From: Roseimaritima multifibrata
Lineage (GTDB): Bacteria; Planctomycetota; Planctomycetia; Pirellulales; Pirellulaceae
Assembly: GCF_007741495.1 (NCBI RefSeq)
Contig: NZ_CP036262.1
Coordinates: forward strand, 2,976,001 to 3,040,000
Direction of reading: 5' to 3'
DNA length: 64,000 bases
Of this stretch, positions 32,915-42,477 are shown in pieces. Position 1 is the first letter of the stretch. Each line of letters starts with the position of its first letter. Under the pieces are notes generated by a model that saw only the letters and a list, made by a program, of their open reading frames with translations, was not told the DNA's origin and did not search any database. A program made the position numbers and the translations under genes.

Positions 32915-33072
32915 GGGAGACAAGGAGACATGGAGACAAGGAGACAAGGAGACATGGAGACATGGAGACATGGAGACATGGAGACATGGAGACATGGAGA
33001 CATGGAGACATGGAGACATGGAGACATGGAGACATGGAGACATGGAGACATGGAGACATGGAGACATGGAGA
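32915..33072. repeat. 8-bp microsatellite (GGAGACAT)n
   Basis: About 19-20 tandem copies of GGAGACAT, with some GGAGACAA units at the left end. Because 8 is not a multiple of 3, all three plus frames read the same peptide (METWRHGD) and the minus strand reads MSPCLHVS; the resulting frames are not called as genes. The surrounding spacer 32833-33167 holds nothing else. Confidence 0.95.
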
Positions 33073-33167
33073 GGGTTTGCTCTTTGTGGTTTTTTTCCTT
33101 GTTGTTGACGCTGTTGGAACCTTGCTTCTTTGGAGTTGATCGTTGCGGATGGGATTTCTTGATTGAT

Positions 33168-34841
33168 TTATGTGGCGATGGCTTGCCTTGCCTGGTCGAT
33201 TGAGTTGACTAAAGTTTCGATCGATCGTGAATCCGAGAAGGGGCTCATGATGTAGGATTTTAGGGCGACGATCGGTTCTCCATTTTCCGACTCTCTGTAG
33301 CAGTCGGTCATGCTTAGAATCGTTCCTTCGCCTTGCAGTGCATTGCTTCGCAGCTGATGGAAAATTTGTCGGTTGTATTCATTGTGTTTGCGGAGCACTG
33401 CCGTGTGATTGCGGTTGTTCCGTTCCTGAATTTCCGTTTCTGTCTTTTCAATTCCATCCGGGTAGACGCGGAATAGAGTTACCGGTCCATGGTTCTGCCG
33501 GTTCACCACGACGATCGAGGGATGTGTTGAAAGCTGGTCACGGAGGTCGGCGGCGACCGTGACTAAGTGACCTAGTAAACATCTCAATCCTGTCTTGCCT
33601 AGCAAGCGAAGGCTGCCGATCGCGGACATCGGGCCACTTCCCGATCGCGAGGTTTCCAGCGTAAATCGGCCCGGGTTGTAATCGCCCGTCTGGAACAGAT
33701 AGGGACTTAATGTTGCGTCGCGGGAAATTCGTTGTAGGTCTTTGCGTTCTTTGGTGAATATCGCACTGGAAACGTACGATGCGAATCCTGTCTTGTGGTA
33801 GTCGACGCCGATTGAATCGGCTTGTCCTAGGTGCCGCACGCGGTGGTTGGTCTGTGTCAGCGCGTCTAGAGTTTTTTCGGGAAAACCGAGAGGGTTCGTT
33901 TCAAAGTCGTAATCTGCAAACACCGACCACGCCCATCCGATTACGGCATCGGCATGTAAATGCGGGAGGTAAGGCAAATGGAACCGCTTCGCAACTTGAT
34001 CACGAACCTTGCGAATTTCCTCGAGAGGATCGATTCCAAACGCGTCGGTGGTTCCCATCGTTGCAATGATGGCTGCGACCTTTTGACCTTTGCCCAGGAC
34101 GTCGCAGAGCGTCTGTTGCAATGCGTCCAGTCGCATCGAATGTTCGCTGGTTGAAGGGATTGCAATCACTTGCTCCAGCCCTAGACCAAGCCAACTGGCG
34201 GCAGTTTTTGTCGCGTAGTGAGCTCGATCGGAACAGAGGACAACCGGACGATCGGTGATCCCGTGTTGTGCCGTCCCTGGGCACGATTTTTCAATCCCGA
34301 TACGGATGGCATACAGCAGCGTTCCGGTCCCACCGAACGTGAACACGCCGTCAGATTGTTCGGGGTCATATCCCATCAAAGCGGCGGTCATGCTGATCAC
34401 CTCCGCTTCTGCTAGGGCAACGCCTTGGCTCCCTTCTTCGCTGCACAGATTGGGATTATGGATTGTGGTCAGCAGCGTCCCAAGGATCGCGGGGATCGAG
34501 GGTGGGGGAATCACATTGGACTGAGTCTGGGGATGGCCCCAGAGGAACATCCCGGAAAGGTAGTTGACGAGGACTTCGAAAACTTCTGGGATTGTGCTGG
34601 AATCTTCAGGCATCCGGGCGGCGGAAGCATGCGAGAAATCACCTTGCGTACGGTCTCCTAAAGTCGGGCGATCCGACTTCATGGATTCGATTCGGGTGAG
34701 TGCACCGATGATCTCTGACGCAAGCCAACGATCGTGGGTTGGGCTGGCAATCGGTTGCGGAAACGACCGACGAAGATGGACTAGGTGGTCGTGGTACTTG
34801 GCGCTGTCGGGATTCAAATTCGTTTGCGTCGATTCGTCCAT
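33168..34841 (-). CDS. PLP-dependent group II decarboxylase
   Basis: A 557-residue pyridoxal-phosphate enzyme. Recognisable parts are 'MGTTDAFGIDPLEEIRKV', 'LHADAVIGWAWSVFADYDFE' and the PLP-lysine motif 'IGVDYHKTGFASYVSSAIF'. Group II decarboxylases act on amino acids such as glutamate, 2,4-diaminobutyrate or aromatic amino acids, and the substrate here is not certain. The ATG at 34841 is chosen: it lies 22 bp after the nadB stop, whereas the longer open frame (to 35087) would overlap nadB by 224 bp. It is probably in one operon with nadB. Confidence 0.82.
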   Translation of the reverse strand: MDESTQTNLNPDSAKYHDHLVHLRRSFPQPIASPTHDRWLASEIIGALTRIESMKSDRPTLGDRTQGDFSHASAARMPEDSSTIPEVFEVLVNYLSGMFLWGHPQTQSNVIPPPSIPAILGTLLTTIHNPNLCSEEGSQGVALAEAEVISMTAALMGYDPEQSDGVFTFGGTGTLLYAIRIGIEKSCPGTAQHGITDRPVVLCSDRAHYATKTAASWLGLGLEQVIAIPSTSEHSMRLDALQQTLCDVLGKGQKVAAIIATMGTTDAFGIDPLEEIRKVRDQVAKRFHLPYLPHLHADAVIGWAWSVFADYDFETNPLGFPEKTLDALTQTNHRVRHLGQADSIGVDYHKTGFASYVSSAIFTKERKDLQRISRDATLSPYLFQTGDYNPGRFTLETSRSGSGPMSAIGSLRLLGKTGLRCLLGHLVTVAADLRDQLSTHPSIVVVNRQNHGPVTLFRVYPDGIEKTETEIQERNNRNHTAVLRKHNEYNRQIFHQLRSNALQGEGTILSMTDCYRESENGEPIVALKSYIMSPFSDSRSIETLVNSIDQARQAIAT

Positions 34842-34863
34842 TGGGAGCGGCAACCGAGATCGC

Positions 34864-36528
34864 TCACGGGACTCGCGTTGAAATCTGGGGGTGCCCCCCG
34901 CCGCTATCGATCTGGATGGATAAGTGTCTTCGCCAGTTTTCATCATCCGGGGCGGGGAAGTCCATCCGGTAATGGACTCCACGCGATTCTTCGCGAGCAA
35001 GAGCGGCGGTTGCCATGATTCGCGAAGTTTGCAGCATGTTCTGCGTTTCCCAGCCCTCTTCCGTTTGGAATTGCTGAGGCATGACATAGGCGAAGAATGA
35101 ATCGATCATGGTGATCGCTTCACGTAGGTCTTCTCCGGTCCGCTGGACTCCGACAAATCGTCCCATCAAGCTTTTTAGTGATGCCTGGATATCGCTTAAG
35201 TCCAAAGCCTGAGAGGGCTGGTTTCTCGGTGAGCTTTCAATCGGTAGGGCTTCCAGCGAATTTGGCATTTCTGCGGCAGCTCGAGCAGCCCCTTCGCCGG
35301 CATGAGCTCCGTAGACCAACGCTTCTAGTAGGCTGTTGCTTGCCAACCGGTTCGCGCCATGCAGTCCGCTGCTGGTGATCTCGCCAGCGGCCCACAATCC
35401 TGGCAGGCTGGTGCGACCGGCGCGATCGACGGTCACTCCGCCGACCATGTAGTGAGCTCCCGGACGGACTGGAATTCGATCGGTAGCGATGTCCAGGCCA
35501 AATTCAGCACAGGTTTTTGCGATTCCTGGAAATCGATTTTTTACCTGAGCGCCATCGAGGTGGGACATGTCCAGGTAGACACAGTTGTGTTTTGTTTTAC
35601 CCATTTGGCGGAGGATCGATTGGCTGACGATATCGCGCGGCGCTAGTTCCTTGCGTTCGTCATATTCGGCCATGAACCGATGCCCATTAATATCAACCAG
35701 ATGAGCTCCCTCACCTCGGATCGCTTCGGTGATCAGGGACCGTGAGGATCCGGCTAGGTAGAGTACCGTTGGATGGAATTGGATAAATTCCATATCCCGG
35801 AGCTCCACCCCGGCACGGTAGGCTAGGGAGAAACCGTCTCCCGTTGCGACAGGGGGATTCGTCGATTCGCGAAAGACCTGCCCAGCACCACCGGTGCAAA
35901 GGATTGTCTGCTTGGCCCATACCAGTGTTGGCGGCCCTTCGTTGCGGGAAATTACGGCACCGCGGCAACGGCCATCGTGTGTTAGTAGGTCAAGGGTAAA
36001 AGCTTGTTCCCAGATTTCGCTATGCGAGCTATCGCGTGTGTGCTGTTCCATCGCCCGCATCACTTCGCGGCCGGTCGCGTCGCCATGGGCATGGACAATT
36101 CTTTGATGGCTATGTCCGCCTTCGCGCCCGAGGGCAAGGCCGTTTAGGCCTTTGTCGAATTTGGTTCCCCAGGAAATCAATTCTTCGATTCTCCGTGGCC
36201 CTTCACGGATCACCATTTCGACGACATCCGCATCGCACAGATTGGCACCTGCGATCATCGTATCGGAGACATGGCTGGCGAAATCGTCTTCAGGCCCGAG
36301 AACTCCGGCAATCCCGCCCTGGGCGTAATTACTGTTGGATTCGCGAATTTTGTCTTTGGTTACTAGCAGGACGCGCTGGTGAGGGTTCGCCGCATTCGCC
36401 GCGCGCAATCCGGCTAATCCGCTCCCGATAACCAAAATGTCGACAAAGTGGTGAGGAACGTGCTTCGGGTGAAAGGGAACCAAATAGCGCGGCGTCATGG
36501 GCAGTTGATAATAGGAGATGCTGTTCAA
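34864..36528 (-). CDS. nadB: L-aspartate oxidase
   Basis: A 554-residue FAD enzyme that oxidises L-aspartate to iminoaspartate, the first step of de novo NAD synthesis. It shows the FAD-binding 'DILVIGSGLAGLRAANAA', 'SNSNYAQGGIAGVLGPEDD', 'GREGGHSHQRIVHAHGDATG', 'IQFHPTVLY', 'SEAIRGEGA'-type 'ITEAIRGEGAHLVD', and 'RPGAHYMVGGVTVD'. The length fits the family. Two starts (36528 or 36498) are possible. The C-terminal tail is followed by the decarboxylase gene. Confidence 0.93.
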   Translation of the reverse strand: MNSISYYQLPMTPRYLVPFHPKHVPHHFVDILVIGSGLAGLRAANAANPHQRVLLVTKDKIRESNSNYAQGGIAGVLGPEDDFASHVSDTMIAGANLCDADVVEMVIREGPRRIEELISWGTKFDKGLNGLALGREGGHSHQRIVHAHGDATGREVMRAMEQHTRDSSHSEIWEQAFTLDLLTHDGRCRGAVISRNEGPPTLVWAKQTILCTGGAGQVFRESTNPPVATGDGFSLAYRAGVELRDMEFIQFHPTVLYLAGSSRSLITEAIRGEGAHLVDINGHRFMAEYDERKELAPRDIVSQSILRQMGKTKHNCVYLDMSHLDGAQVKNRFPGIAKTCAEFGLDIATDRIPVRPGAHYMVGGVTVDRAGRTSLPGLWAAGEITSSGLHGANRLASNSLLEALVYGAHAGEGAARAAAEMPNSLEALPIESSPRNQPSQALDLSDIQASLKSLMGRFVGVQRTGEDLREAITMIDSFFAYVMPQQFQTEEGWETQNMLQTSRIMATAALAREESRGVHYRMDFPAPDDENWRRHLSIQIDSGGGHPQISTRVP

Positions 36529-36748
36529 ATAAGCAGTTGGATCGAAGAAAAGTATAGCGACCCGGCCTTCGGCTAGGTTCTCCGCGGGCCAATTGAGCGG
36601 AATCTAGTGCGAATTCGGTTCAGTCTGTAACGAACAGGACTCCTTGTTTGACAAAAAACGTTTGGAGGATCTTGGCAAACCGGTGGCGTACCGGTCATTC
36701 TGGCGTAATATCCTTTGTACCCGCTCCCAGCGTATTCGACTCTTTGCC

Positions 36749-36754
36749 TATAAT
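36749..36754 (+). promoter_or_regulatory. Possible -10 box upstream of pssA
   Basis: TATAAT about 70 bp before the GTG of pssA. No convincing -35 hexamer at the usual distance, so only the -10 is noted. Confidence 0.3.
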
Positions 36755-36822
36755 GATTGTTTTACTGGCGGAGTCCATGAAAGGGGATTGGCATCCAATG
36801 CGATCGACCCGAAAGAAACCAC

Positions 36823-37722
36823 GTGAGTGAACTGAAACGACGAATTTGGCCCCGACGCCGCGGATTGGGCAGTCGGAGAAGATCCCCGCGACTGATGCTG
36901 GCGGTTCTGCCGACCATGTTGACGCTTGGTAATGGCGTTTGCGGGATGGCCTCCATCGCGGTGGCCGTCAGTGTGAATCTGCCATGGGAAATCGAGCAAA
37001 AGTTGTTTGTGGCGGGGATCCTGATTTTTGTCGGGATGATTTTCGATGCCTTGGATGGCTCGGCTGCCCGGATGACCAATCAATCCAGCCAGTTTGGTGC
37101 CGAACTGGATAGTTTGTGCGATGCGATCACCTTTGGTGCCGCACCGGCGGTGATTCTTTGGCGGTATAGCGCTTTGTTGCCAAACCGCTTGACCTGGGCG
37201 ATTGGAGTCGTGTTCACGCTTTGTGTGCTGATGCGGCTGGCAAGATTTAATGTCGAAACCGAAGAAGACGATGCGCATGATGGTTTTGAAGGTTTGCCAA
37301 GTCCTGCGGCGGCCGGAACCATCGCAGCTTTCGTGATTTCCATTCCCCATTTGGCATCTCTGACTTCTCCCGAATATCCGGAACGAGTCCAATCTATTGC
37401 TTCGATCGCTTTGACGGTCTTTCAGTACCTGATTCCGTTGGTTGCGCTCGGATTGGCCTACCTGATGGTTTCTCGGTTCCATTACCCTCACCTCGTGCAA
37501 CAATGGTTGCGGGGGCGTAAGGCACCGCACCAAATCGGCAAAGCCCTTTTTGCGATCGGGGGGATTTTCCTGTTTAATGAACTGGCGTTGCCGCTGGCAC
37601 TTTGCTGGTACGCGTTTAGTTTCCCGCTGAAGCACCTGCTGGTAAAAGCCGGCTGGTTGAAGGCTTCGGAACTTTCGCATGCTCTGCAGGCCGAGGAACC
37701 GCCGGCAGCTTCGGGCAATTAG
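36823..37722 (+). CDS. pssA: CDP-diacylglycerol-serine O-phosphatidyltransferase
   Basis: A 299-residue integral membrane enzyme from GTG 36823. It contains the CDP-alcohol phosphatidyltransferase signature 'DALDGSAARMTNQSSQFGAE' continuing 'LDSLCDAITFGAAPA', in which the Asp residues bind the metal and CDP. About eight hydrophobic segments are visible. It makes phosphatidylserine, precursor of phosphatidylethanolamine. The following gene is a SAM methyltransferase likely to act on phosphatidylethanolamine, which suggests a phospholipid head-group locus. Confidence 0.93.
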   Translation: MSELKRRIWPRRRGLGSRRRSPRLMLAVLPTMLTLGNGVCGMASIAVAVSVNLPWEIEQKLFVAGILIFVGMIFDALDGSAARMTNQSSQFGAELDSLCDAITFGAAPAVILWRYSALLPNRLTWAIGVVFTLCVLMRLARFNVETEEDDAHDGFEGLPSPAAAGTIAAFVISIPHLASLTSPEYPERVQSIASIALTVFQYLIPLVALGLAYLMVSRFHYPHLVQQWLRGRKAPHQIGKALFAIGGIFLFNELALPLALCWYAFSFPLKHLLVKAGWLKASELSHALQAEEPPAASGN

Positions 37723-37903
37723 GCGCCCTCGATATCAAGGATTGGAGTCTCCAACGAATATCTGAGAACGGACAGCACGCACGACAATTGTCAGCGGTTC
37801 GCAAATGTTCTAAAAAGTTGGAGGCTTTTAACTGAGACAATGGTACCGCTAGGACCGGAATAGCGACGGTGGGGTTGCTTGGTTCTGAGGAATTTTGACA
37901 CCT

Positions 37904-38608
37904 ATGAAGACAACGATGGACGGAAGTCAAAATTCTGCGCAAGAATATTCGGTGCCGAATGGCCACCCGAAGGGGAAACTGGTCAGGAAGGCGAACCCTG
38001 AAAGAAGTCATTTCTACAGCAAGTTCACGCCCGCTTACGAGGCGGTCTGGCCGTTGCTTCTGCAGAAACGCATTCTGCGATCGATCGAGAAACTGCACAT
38101 TCCCGCGAGGGCAAAGGTTCTAGAAGTTGGGATAGGGACAGGGATTTCGATGTCCGCGTATCCCCAGCACGCGGAAGTTGTCGGAATCGATCTTTCCAAT
38201 GGGATGCTGGACCAGGCACGGCAAAAAATCGAACGAGAAGGCTGGAAGCATATCCATGTGGAAGCGATGAACGCGGAAGAATTGACTTTTCCCGATCAAA
38301 CGTTCGATTTCATCACCACGTTTCATGTCCTGAGTGTCGTGGCGAACCCGTTAAAAATGATGTCCGAGGTGACTCGAGTTCTAAAGCCTGGCGGCAAGGT
38401 GCTGATCATCAATCATTTGCGGAGCGAAACGCCATGGTTGGCCAAAGTGATCGACCAGGCAGACCCTTTAACGCGGCATTTAGGTTGGAGAACCAAAGTA
38501 GGTGTAGAGGATGTCGTGGGGGACCTGCCGTTGGACATCCGAGTGCAGCGAAAATCTTCGCCTCTTTCCCTATTTACGATTTTGCAGGCGACGAAACGCC
38601 AAGGTTAG
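37904..38608 (+). CDS. SAM-dependent methyltransferase, probably phosphatidylethanolamine N-methyltransferase
   Basis: A 234-residue cytoplasmic methyltransferase. 'YSKFTPAYEAVWPLL' opens the domain; the SAM motif is 'VLEVGIGTGISMSAYP', followed by 'VVGIDLSNGMLDQAR', 'FDFITTFHVLSVV' and 'RVLKPGGKVLIINHL'. The sequence and position after pssA agree with PmtA, which methylates phosphatidylethanolamine towards phosphatidylcholine; this assignment is an inference. The start is either ATG 37904 or TTG 37895, the latter having GAGG at a better distance. Confidence 0.78.
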   Translation: MKTTMDGSQNSAQEYSVPNGHPKGKLVRKANPERSHFYSKFTPAYEAVWPLLLQKRILRSIEKLHIPARAKVLEVGIGTGISMSAYPQHAEVVGIDLSNGMLDQARQKIEREGWKHIHVEAMNAEELTFPDQTFDFITTFHVLSVVANPLKMMSEVTRVLKPGGKVLIINHLRSETPWLAKVIDQADPLTRHLGWRTKVGVEDVVGDLPLDIRVQRKSSPLSLFTILQATKRQG

Positions 38609-38735
38609 AAATCGTATCGCGACGCGTTCCACACTTCATCGGGAGGTGTTGAACGATGAGGGGGTTACGCTTTACCCTATTACACACCGATTTGTCTCTT
38701 GCTTCTTTTGTTTCCACTTAGGCCGTTTGTCGATC

Positions 38736-40148
38736 ATGTCCGCATCGAGTACCGACGTTTTTCAGAGTCTACAGAATCGCCTGAAGCCCTATTCTCAGTC
38801 GCATCTGCTGCAGTTTTGGGAGCAGCTTTCGGCGTCCGAAAAGGAATCGCTGCAGGCTCAGATCGAGGCAATCGATTTCGCGGAGCTTTCGCAGTTGGTC
38901 GCCGATCAAACGGAGGGAATCGATTTCGGTGCGTTGGCGGCTCGAAGTGAAACGCCACCTGCTGTGAACGCGGATGGGACCGGCGCGTCGTGGTCAACCG
39001 AGCAGGCGATTAAGCTGGGCGAGCAGGCCATCGCCGCTGGCGAAGTGGCTGCGATCATCGTTGCGGGAGGGCAGGGGACGCGTCTGGGGTTTGACCTCCC
39101 CAAGGGAATGTACCCGCTGGGACCGCTTTCCAATCGGACCTTGTTTCAGATCTTTGCCGACCGTCTGTTGGCAATCGGAGACGCATACGGCGTTTCAATT
39201 CCGCTGTACCTGATGACCAGCCCCGCAACCCACGAAGCGACGGTGGAGTACTGGGAAACGAATCAGTGGTTGGGCCTCTCGCCAGATGATGTCCATGTCT
39301 TTTGCCAGGGAACGATGCCTGCGGTCGACGCACAGTCCGGGAATGTTCTGCTTGCTTCCCCAGGCGAAATTGCCCTCAGTCCTGATGGACATGGTGGGAC
39401 GGTCGCCGCATTGAAAAAATCGGGTTGCTTAGAGGACGCGAAGCGTCGTGGTGTTCGGTACCTAAGTTATGGACAAGTCGATAATCCGCTTGTCGATTTG
39501 TGCGAACCAAAATTGATCGGCCATCACATCGCGGCCGAGAGCGAGTTAACGACTCAGGTTGTCCGGAAGCGATATCCACTTGAAAAAGTGGGGAACGTGG
39601 TTCTGGCAGATGGCCGAGTTCAAATCATCGAATACAGTGATCTGCCAGAATCGGCAGCCGTGCAAACCAATGACGCGGGCGAGTTGAAATTATGGGCGGG
39701 AAGTATCGCCGTCCATGTGTTTGATATTCCGTTTCTAGATCGAGTCAGTGATCAAGCGGACGCGCTCCCATTTCATCGGGCGAATAAGAAGGTTCCCCAT
39801 CTTGATACTAGCGGCAATTTGATTGAACCGGGCGAGCCAAACGCAACGAAGTTTGAACGTTTCATTTTTGATCTGCTGCCGCAAGCCAAGAATGCGTTTG
39901 TCGTTGAAGGGTTACCTGAAGACATTTTTGCGCCAGTAAAGAATGCCGATGGAGCTCCCGCCGACACGCCGGACCTGGCCAAGCAAGCGATCTGCAGGCA
40001 AGCGATCCGCGATCTAGCGGCGGCTGGCATCGAAGTCGCAGAAGGGGTGCAGGTCGAGATCAACCCAAGGTTCGCAATGAACCCAAACTCGCTTCGCAAT
40101 CAGTTGCCTGGAATCAAGACGGTTACAAGCGATACCTATTTCGCATAG
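38736..40148 (+). CDS. UTP-sugar-1-phosphate uridylyltransferase (UDPGP/Agx family)
   Basis: A 470-residue cytoplasmic enzyme. The nucleotide-binding motif is 'IIVAGGQGTRLGFDLPKGMY'; 'VFCQGTMPAVD', 'GHGGTVAALKKSG' and 'YGQVDNPLVDLCEP' are typical of eukaryote-like UDP-N-acetylhexosamine or UDP-glucose pyrophosphorylases. It forms UDP-sugars from UTP and a sugar-1-phosphate, for envelope glycans. Which sugar is used is not certain. The ATG at 38736 matches the family start ('MSASSTDVFQSLQNRL'); upstream codons are not family-like. Confidence 0.88.
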   Translation: MSASSTDVFQSLQNRLKPYSQSHLLQFWEQLSASEKESLQAQIEAIDFAELSQLVADQTEGIDFGALAARSETPPAVNADGTGASWSTEQAIKLGEQAIAAGEVAAIIVAGGQGTRLGFDLPKGMYPLGPLSNRTLFQIFADRLLAIGDAYGVSIPLYLMTSPATHEATVEYWETNQWLGLSPDDVHVFCQGTMPAVDAQSGNVLLASPGEIALSPDGHGGTVAALKKSGCLEDAKRRGVRYLSYGQVDNPLVDLCEPKLIGHHIAAESELTTQVVRKRYPLEKVGNVVLADGRVQIIEYSDLPESAAVQTNDAGELKLWAGSIAVHVFDIPFLDRVSDQADALPFHRANKKVPHLDTSGNLIEPGEPNATKFERFIFDLLPQAKNAFVVEGLPEDIFAPVKNADGAPADTPDLAKQAICRQAIRDLAAAGIEVAEGVQVEINPRFAMNPNSLRNQLPGIKTVTSDTYFA

Positions 40149-40346
40149 TGGCAAAAGAATCGAGCCGTCCTCCGATGTCGGTTTAACAGGCACGCATACG
40201 AGAGCGATTTTGGGGCCGTCGTTTTGCGAGCTGTGGTTTTAGTGGTTGTCGCCTTTCGCTCGGGGGGGATTTATAGGTGACGATTTCAACCTTGCCCATC
40301 CGAGTCGAGTGCAGTGGTTTTAGCCCAGCGGGCGGCAGATACTTGC
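40149..40346. other. Spacer with dispersed repeats
   Basis: No gene. Bases 40237-40258 carry part of the 'TTGTCGCCTTTCGCTC' repeat, and 40322-40350 are the end of the 'CCCAGCGGGCGGCAGATACT' repeat that recurs at 27030 and 42215. Confidence 0.55.
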
Positions 40347-42168
40347 CGTTGGCGTAACGGGCTGTTGATTTATTCATGTCGAATGGAGTTTCTGACAGCC
40401 TTCCCCCTTTCCCCCACGTTCGCTGACTGCGCAGCGATTCTAGGGAGAGAGCGACGCGGGTTGGAAGAATGACGGACGGGAAAAATGGGCTACGATGCCG
40501 GACACGCCAGCGGCGGATCGGGGTTGCTTTGGATGAGTGCCATCAAGAGGTCTAGGTTCAACGCGGTGGTCAGCCAATGCCATTGCTGACGCACCTTGGA
40601 GCGACCTCGCACCGAGAATTGACGGATCCCGAGGTGTTGCTTGATCACTGCGAAAGGACGCTCACCCGGATGACGGCGGCGAGCATATTTTTCCTGTGAT
40701 GACTCCTCGGCCATCTTTTCGGCATGCTCGATCCGATCGGCTTCGTGCTCTGTGTGACGAATCTTGCGGCGGCCAGTTTTTGCGTCGACGCATTGTTCCA
40801 ACAACAGGCAACCGCTGCACGACGGGGCGTCGGATTGGTAGTGGTGCCGAATCACTTGGCGGCCGTTTTCGGTTTCCGTCGTCTGACCAGTACGAGATAA
40901 AACTTCGCCCTGCGGACAGCGATAGAGATCCTCTGCGGGCACGAACACGAACGCTTCTTTGTCTAACTTGACAACTTTCTTGCCCCCCACGCGAACCGTC
41001 CTAGTGGGCAATTTGTCGTGCTCTTCGTTCGGCACCGGTTGGCTCAAGTCCTCGCGAATTGCTGGGTTATCTTGAGCCTTGTTTAAGCTGATCGGTGAGA
41101 ACAAGTTCACGCCTCGCTCTTTGCAGCCGACGATATTCTCTCCGCTGCTCATTAAGCCATCAGCAAGCACCTCATCGATCGGAGCTGGGAGACCGAACCT
41201 TTCCTGCACCGCGTCGATCGACTGAAGCATGTCACGGTCTTCATGGTGCCCGAAGACGACGTCGGCATCGACCACGATCCCGCTGTCAATATCGACCGTG
41301 GCGGTGGGCGTGTAATTGGGAGCAAAGCCGCCCTCTTTGTTCGGAGCGACTCGGCTTTGTGGATCGGTAATGGGCAGCCGGGCTGGCTCTTTAAGTCCTC
41401 GAGCTTTGATCTCATCGAGTTCAGCGACCGCCGCGTCGACCTTTGCCTTGCGGGCAGCGATGTCCCGAAGCGACTCAGGCAAACGACCTCGGCACCGCTC
41501 GCCATACATTTCTGTCTGCTGGGCGTCGGTTTGACGAGCCTGTTCTTCAGCCTTGTCATAGAGTTCAGCAAGTTCTTGCTGTTGCTGCCGCAGTCGTTCG
41601 GGGGTGCGAGTTCCAGTGCGTCGATTATTCGCTCGCATTCGGGTCCCATCAAAGCCTAGGGCAGCCAGCGGCAGGTGCCCCATTTGCCGAGCGATCAGGA
41701 CGATCTGAGTGAAGAGATCTTTGAGCGGCTCTTGATTGTCAACGCGAAAGTTGCAGATCGTGGTGTGATCGAGATTGGTGCCGTGAGCGAGCCAACGAAA
41801 ATCCAAGCGCACAGTGATCGCTTCTTCGAGGTCTCGGGAGGAATGAGTGCGACGGAGGATCCCGTAGAGAATGACCGAAGCGACGATTCGGGGATGGATC
41901 GGCGGCCGCCCTCTCTGCAGTTTGTAACGCCGGGTCCAGGGACTCCAATTGATTCGGCCGAGTAAGTCGTCGAGCAACCGTACGCTATGATCGCGCGGGA
42001 TGGCTTCATCAAGACGCTCAGGAAAAAGGATCGCCTGCTGCCGGTCCAGTGGTCGTTTCGCAAAACCCATAGAATGCTCGAAAAGAGAAGCCAAAAGTCT
42101 ATCGCAAAACGCCAAAATCACTAAGTGGAAAAGAGAATAAATCAACAGCCCGGTAAGCCAACGGAAAC
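40347..42168. mobile_element. IS1182-type insertion sequence
   Basis: Terminal inverted repeats of about 30 bp: left 'CCGTTGGCGTAACGGGCTGT' continuing 'TGATTTATTC', right the reverse complement with three or four mismatches ending near 42168. The perfect inner part CGGGCTGTTGATTTATTC is 40358-40375 and 42135-42152. One transposase gene fills the element. Flanks on both sides are pieces of a palindromic intergenic repeat. No clear target duplication was seen. Confidence 0.78.
40490..42070 (-). CDS. IS1182-family transposase
   Basis: A 526-residue DDE transposase. It begins 'MGFAKRPLDRQQAILFPERL', then 'RGRPPIHPRIVASVILYGIL', 'DFRWLAHGTNLDHTTICNFR', a coiled-coil region near 'LRQQQQELAELYDKAEEQAR', a Cys cluster ('CSGCLLLEQCVD'), and the C-terminal 'KYARRRHPGERPFAVIKQHL' with the last acidic residue. 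The chosen ATG 42070 is the family start; the frame is open 25 codons further up. It appears intact. Confidence 0.88.
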   Translation of the reverse strand: MGFAKRPLDRQQAILFPERLDEAIPRDHSVRLLDDLLGRINWSPWTRRYKLQRGRPPIHPRIVASVILYGILRRTHSSRDLEEAITVRLDFRWLAHGTNLDHTTICNFRVDNQEPLKDLFTQIVLIARQMGHLPLAALGFDGTRMRANNRRTGTRTPERLRQQQQELAELYDKAEEQARQTDAQQTEMYGERCRGRLPESLRDIAARKAKVDAAVAELDEIKARGLKEPARLPITDPQSRVAPNKEGGFAPNYTPTATVDIDSGIVVDADVVFGHHEDRDMLQSIDAVQERFGLPAPIDEVLADGLMSSGENIVGCKERGVNLFSPISLNKAQDNPAIREDLSQPVPNEEHDKLPTRTVRVGGKKVVKLDKEAFVFVPAEDLYRCPQGEVLSRTGQTTETENGRQVIRHHYQSDAPSCSGCLLLEQCVDAKTGRRKIRHTEHEADRIEHAEKMAEESSQEKYARRRHPGERPFAVIKQHLGIRQFSVRGRSKVRQQWHWLTTALNLDLLMALIQSNPDPPLACPAS

Positions 42169-42477
42169 CTAGTTTGCTTGCGCATGAAAGCCCAGCGGGC
42201 GACAGACAAAGGTGGTTCTGTCGCCCGCTGGGCTTTCCTTTTCGCGATACCCACTCCGGCGGCTTGCGCCGCCGGCAAGTATCTGCCGCCCTCCGGGCTA
42301 CGTGTTCACTCGGCCCTATGTAGACTCGTCAACTGCTGTAAACCCTTCATTCATAAATTTTACGTCCCCCGCGAAAGTAGCTTTGGGAGGCGTTCTTTTG
42401 CGGAGCGAAAGGCGACAATCGCTGTCTGGTTTGCAACCAACGTTTTGCTGTATCCGCTCGGTTGCCACCGCTTCCTA
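42169..42477. other. Spacer with a strong palindrome and dispersed repeats
   Basis: 42188-42233 is a perfect inverted repeat with 18-bp arms (AGCCCAGCGGGCGACAGA and its complement, loop 10). 42215-42301 repeats 27030-27117. 42358-42424 is a reverse copy of 7008-7066. No gene. Confidence 0.75.

Noticed and set aside
32811-33108. Repeat proteins METWRHGD or MSPCLHVS
   Set aside because: They are by-products of an 8-bp microsatellite read in any frame, with no ribosome-binding site or unique sequence.
34842-35087. Extended N-terminus of the decarboxylase
   Set aside because: It would overlap the conserved nadB coding sequence; ATG 34841 fits the spacing after nadB.
36748-37680. Long minus-strand frame opposite pssA
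   Set aside because: It is antisense to a gene with a complete CDP-alcohol transferase signature and its composition is not protein-like.
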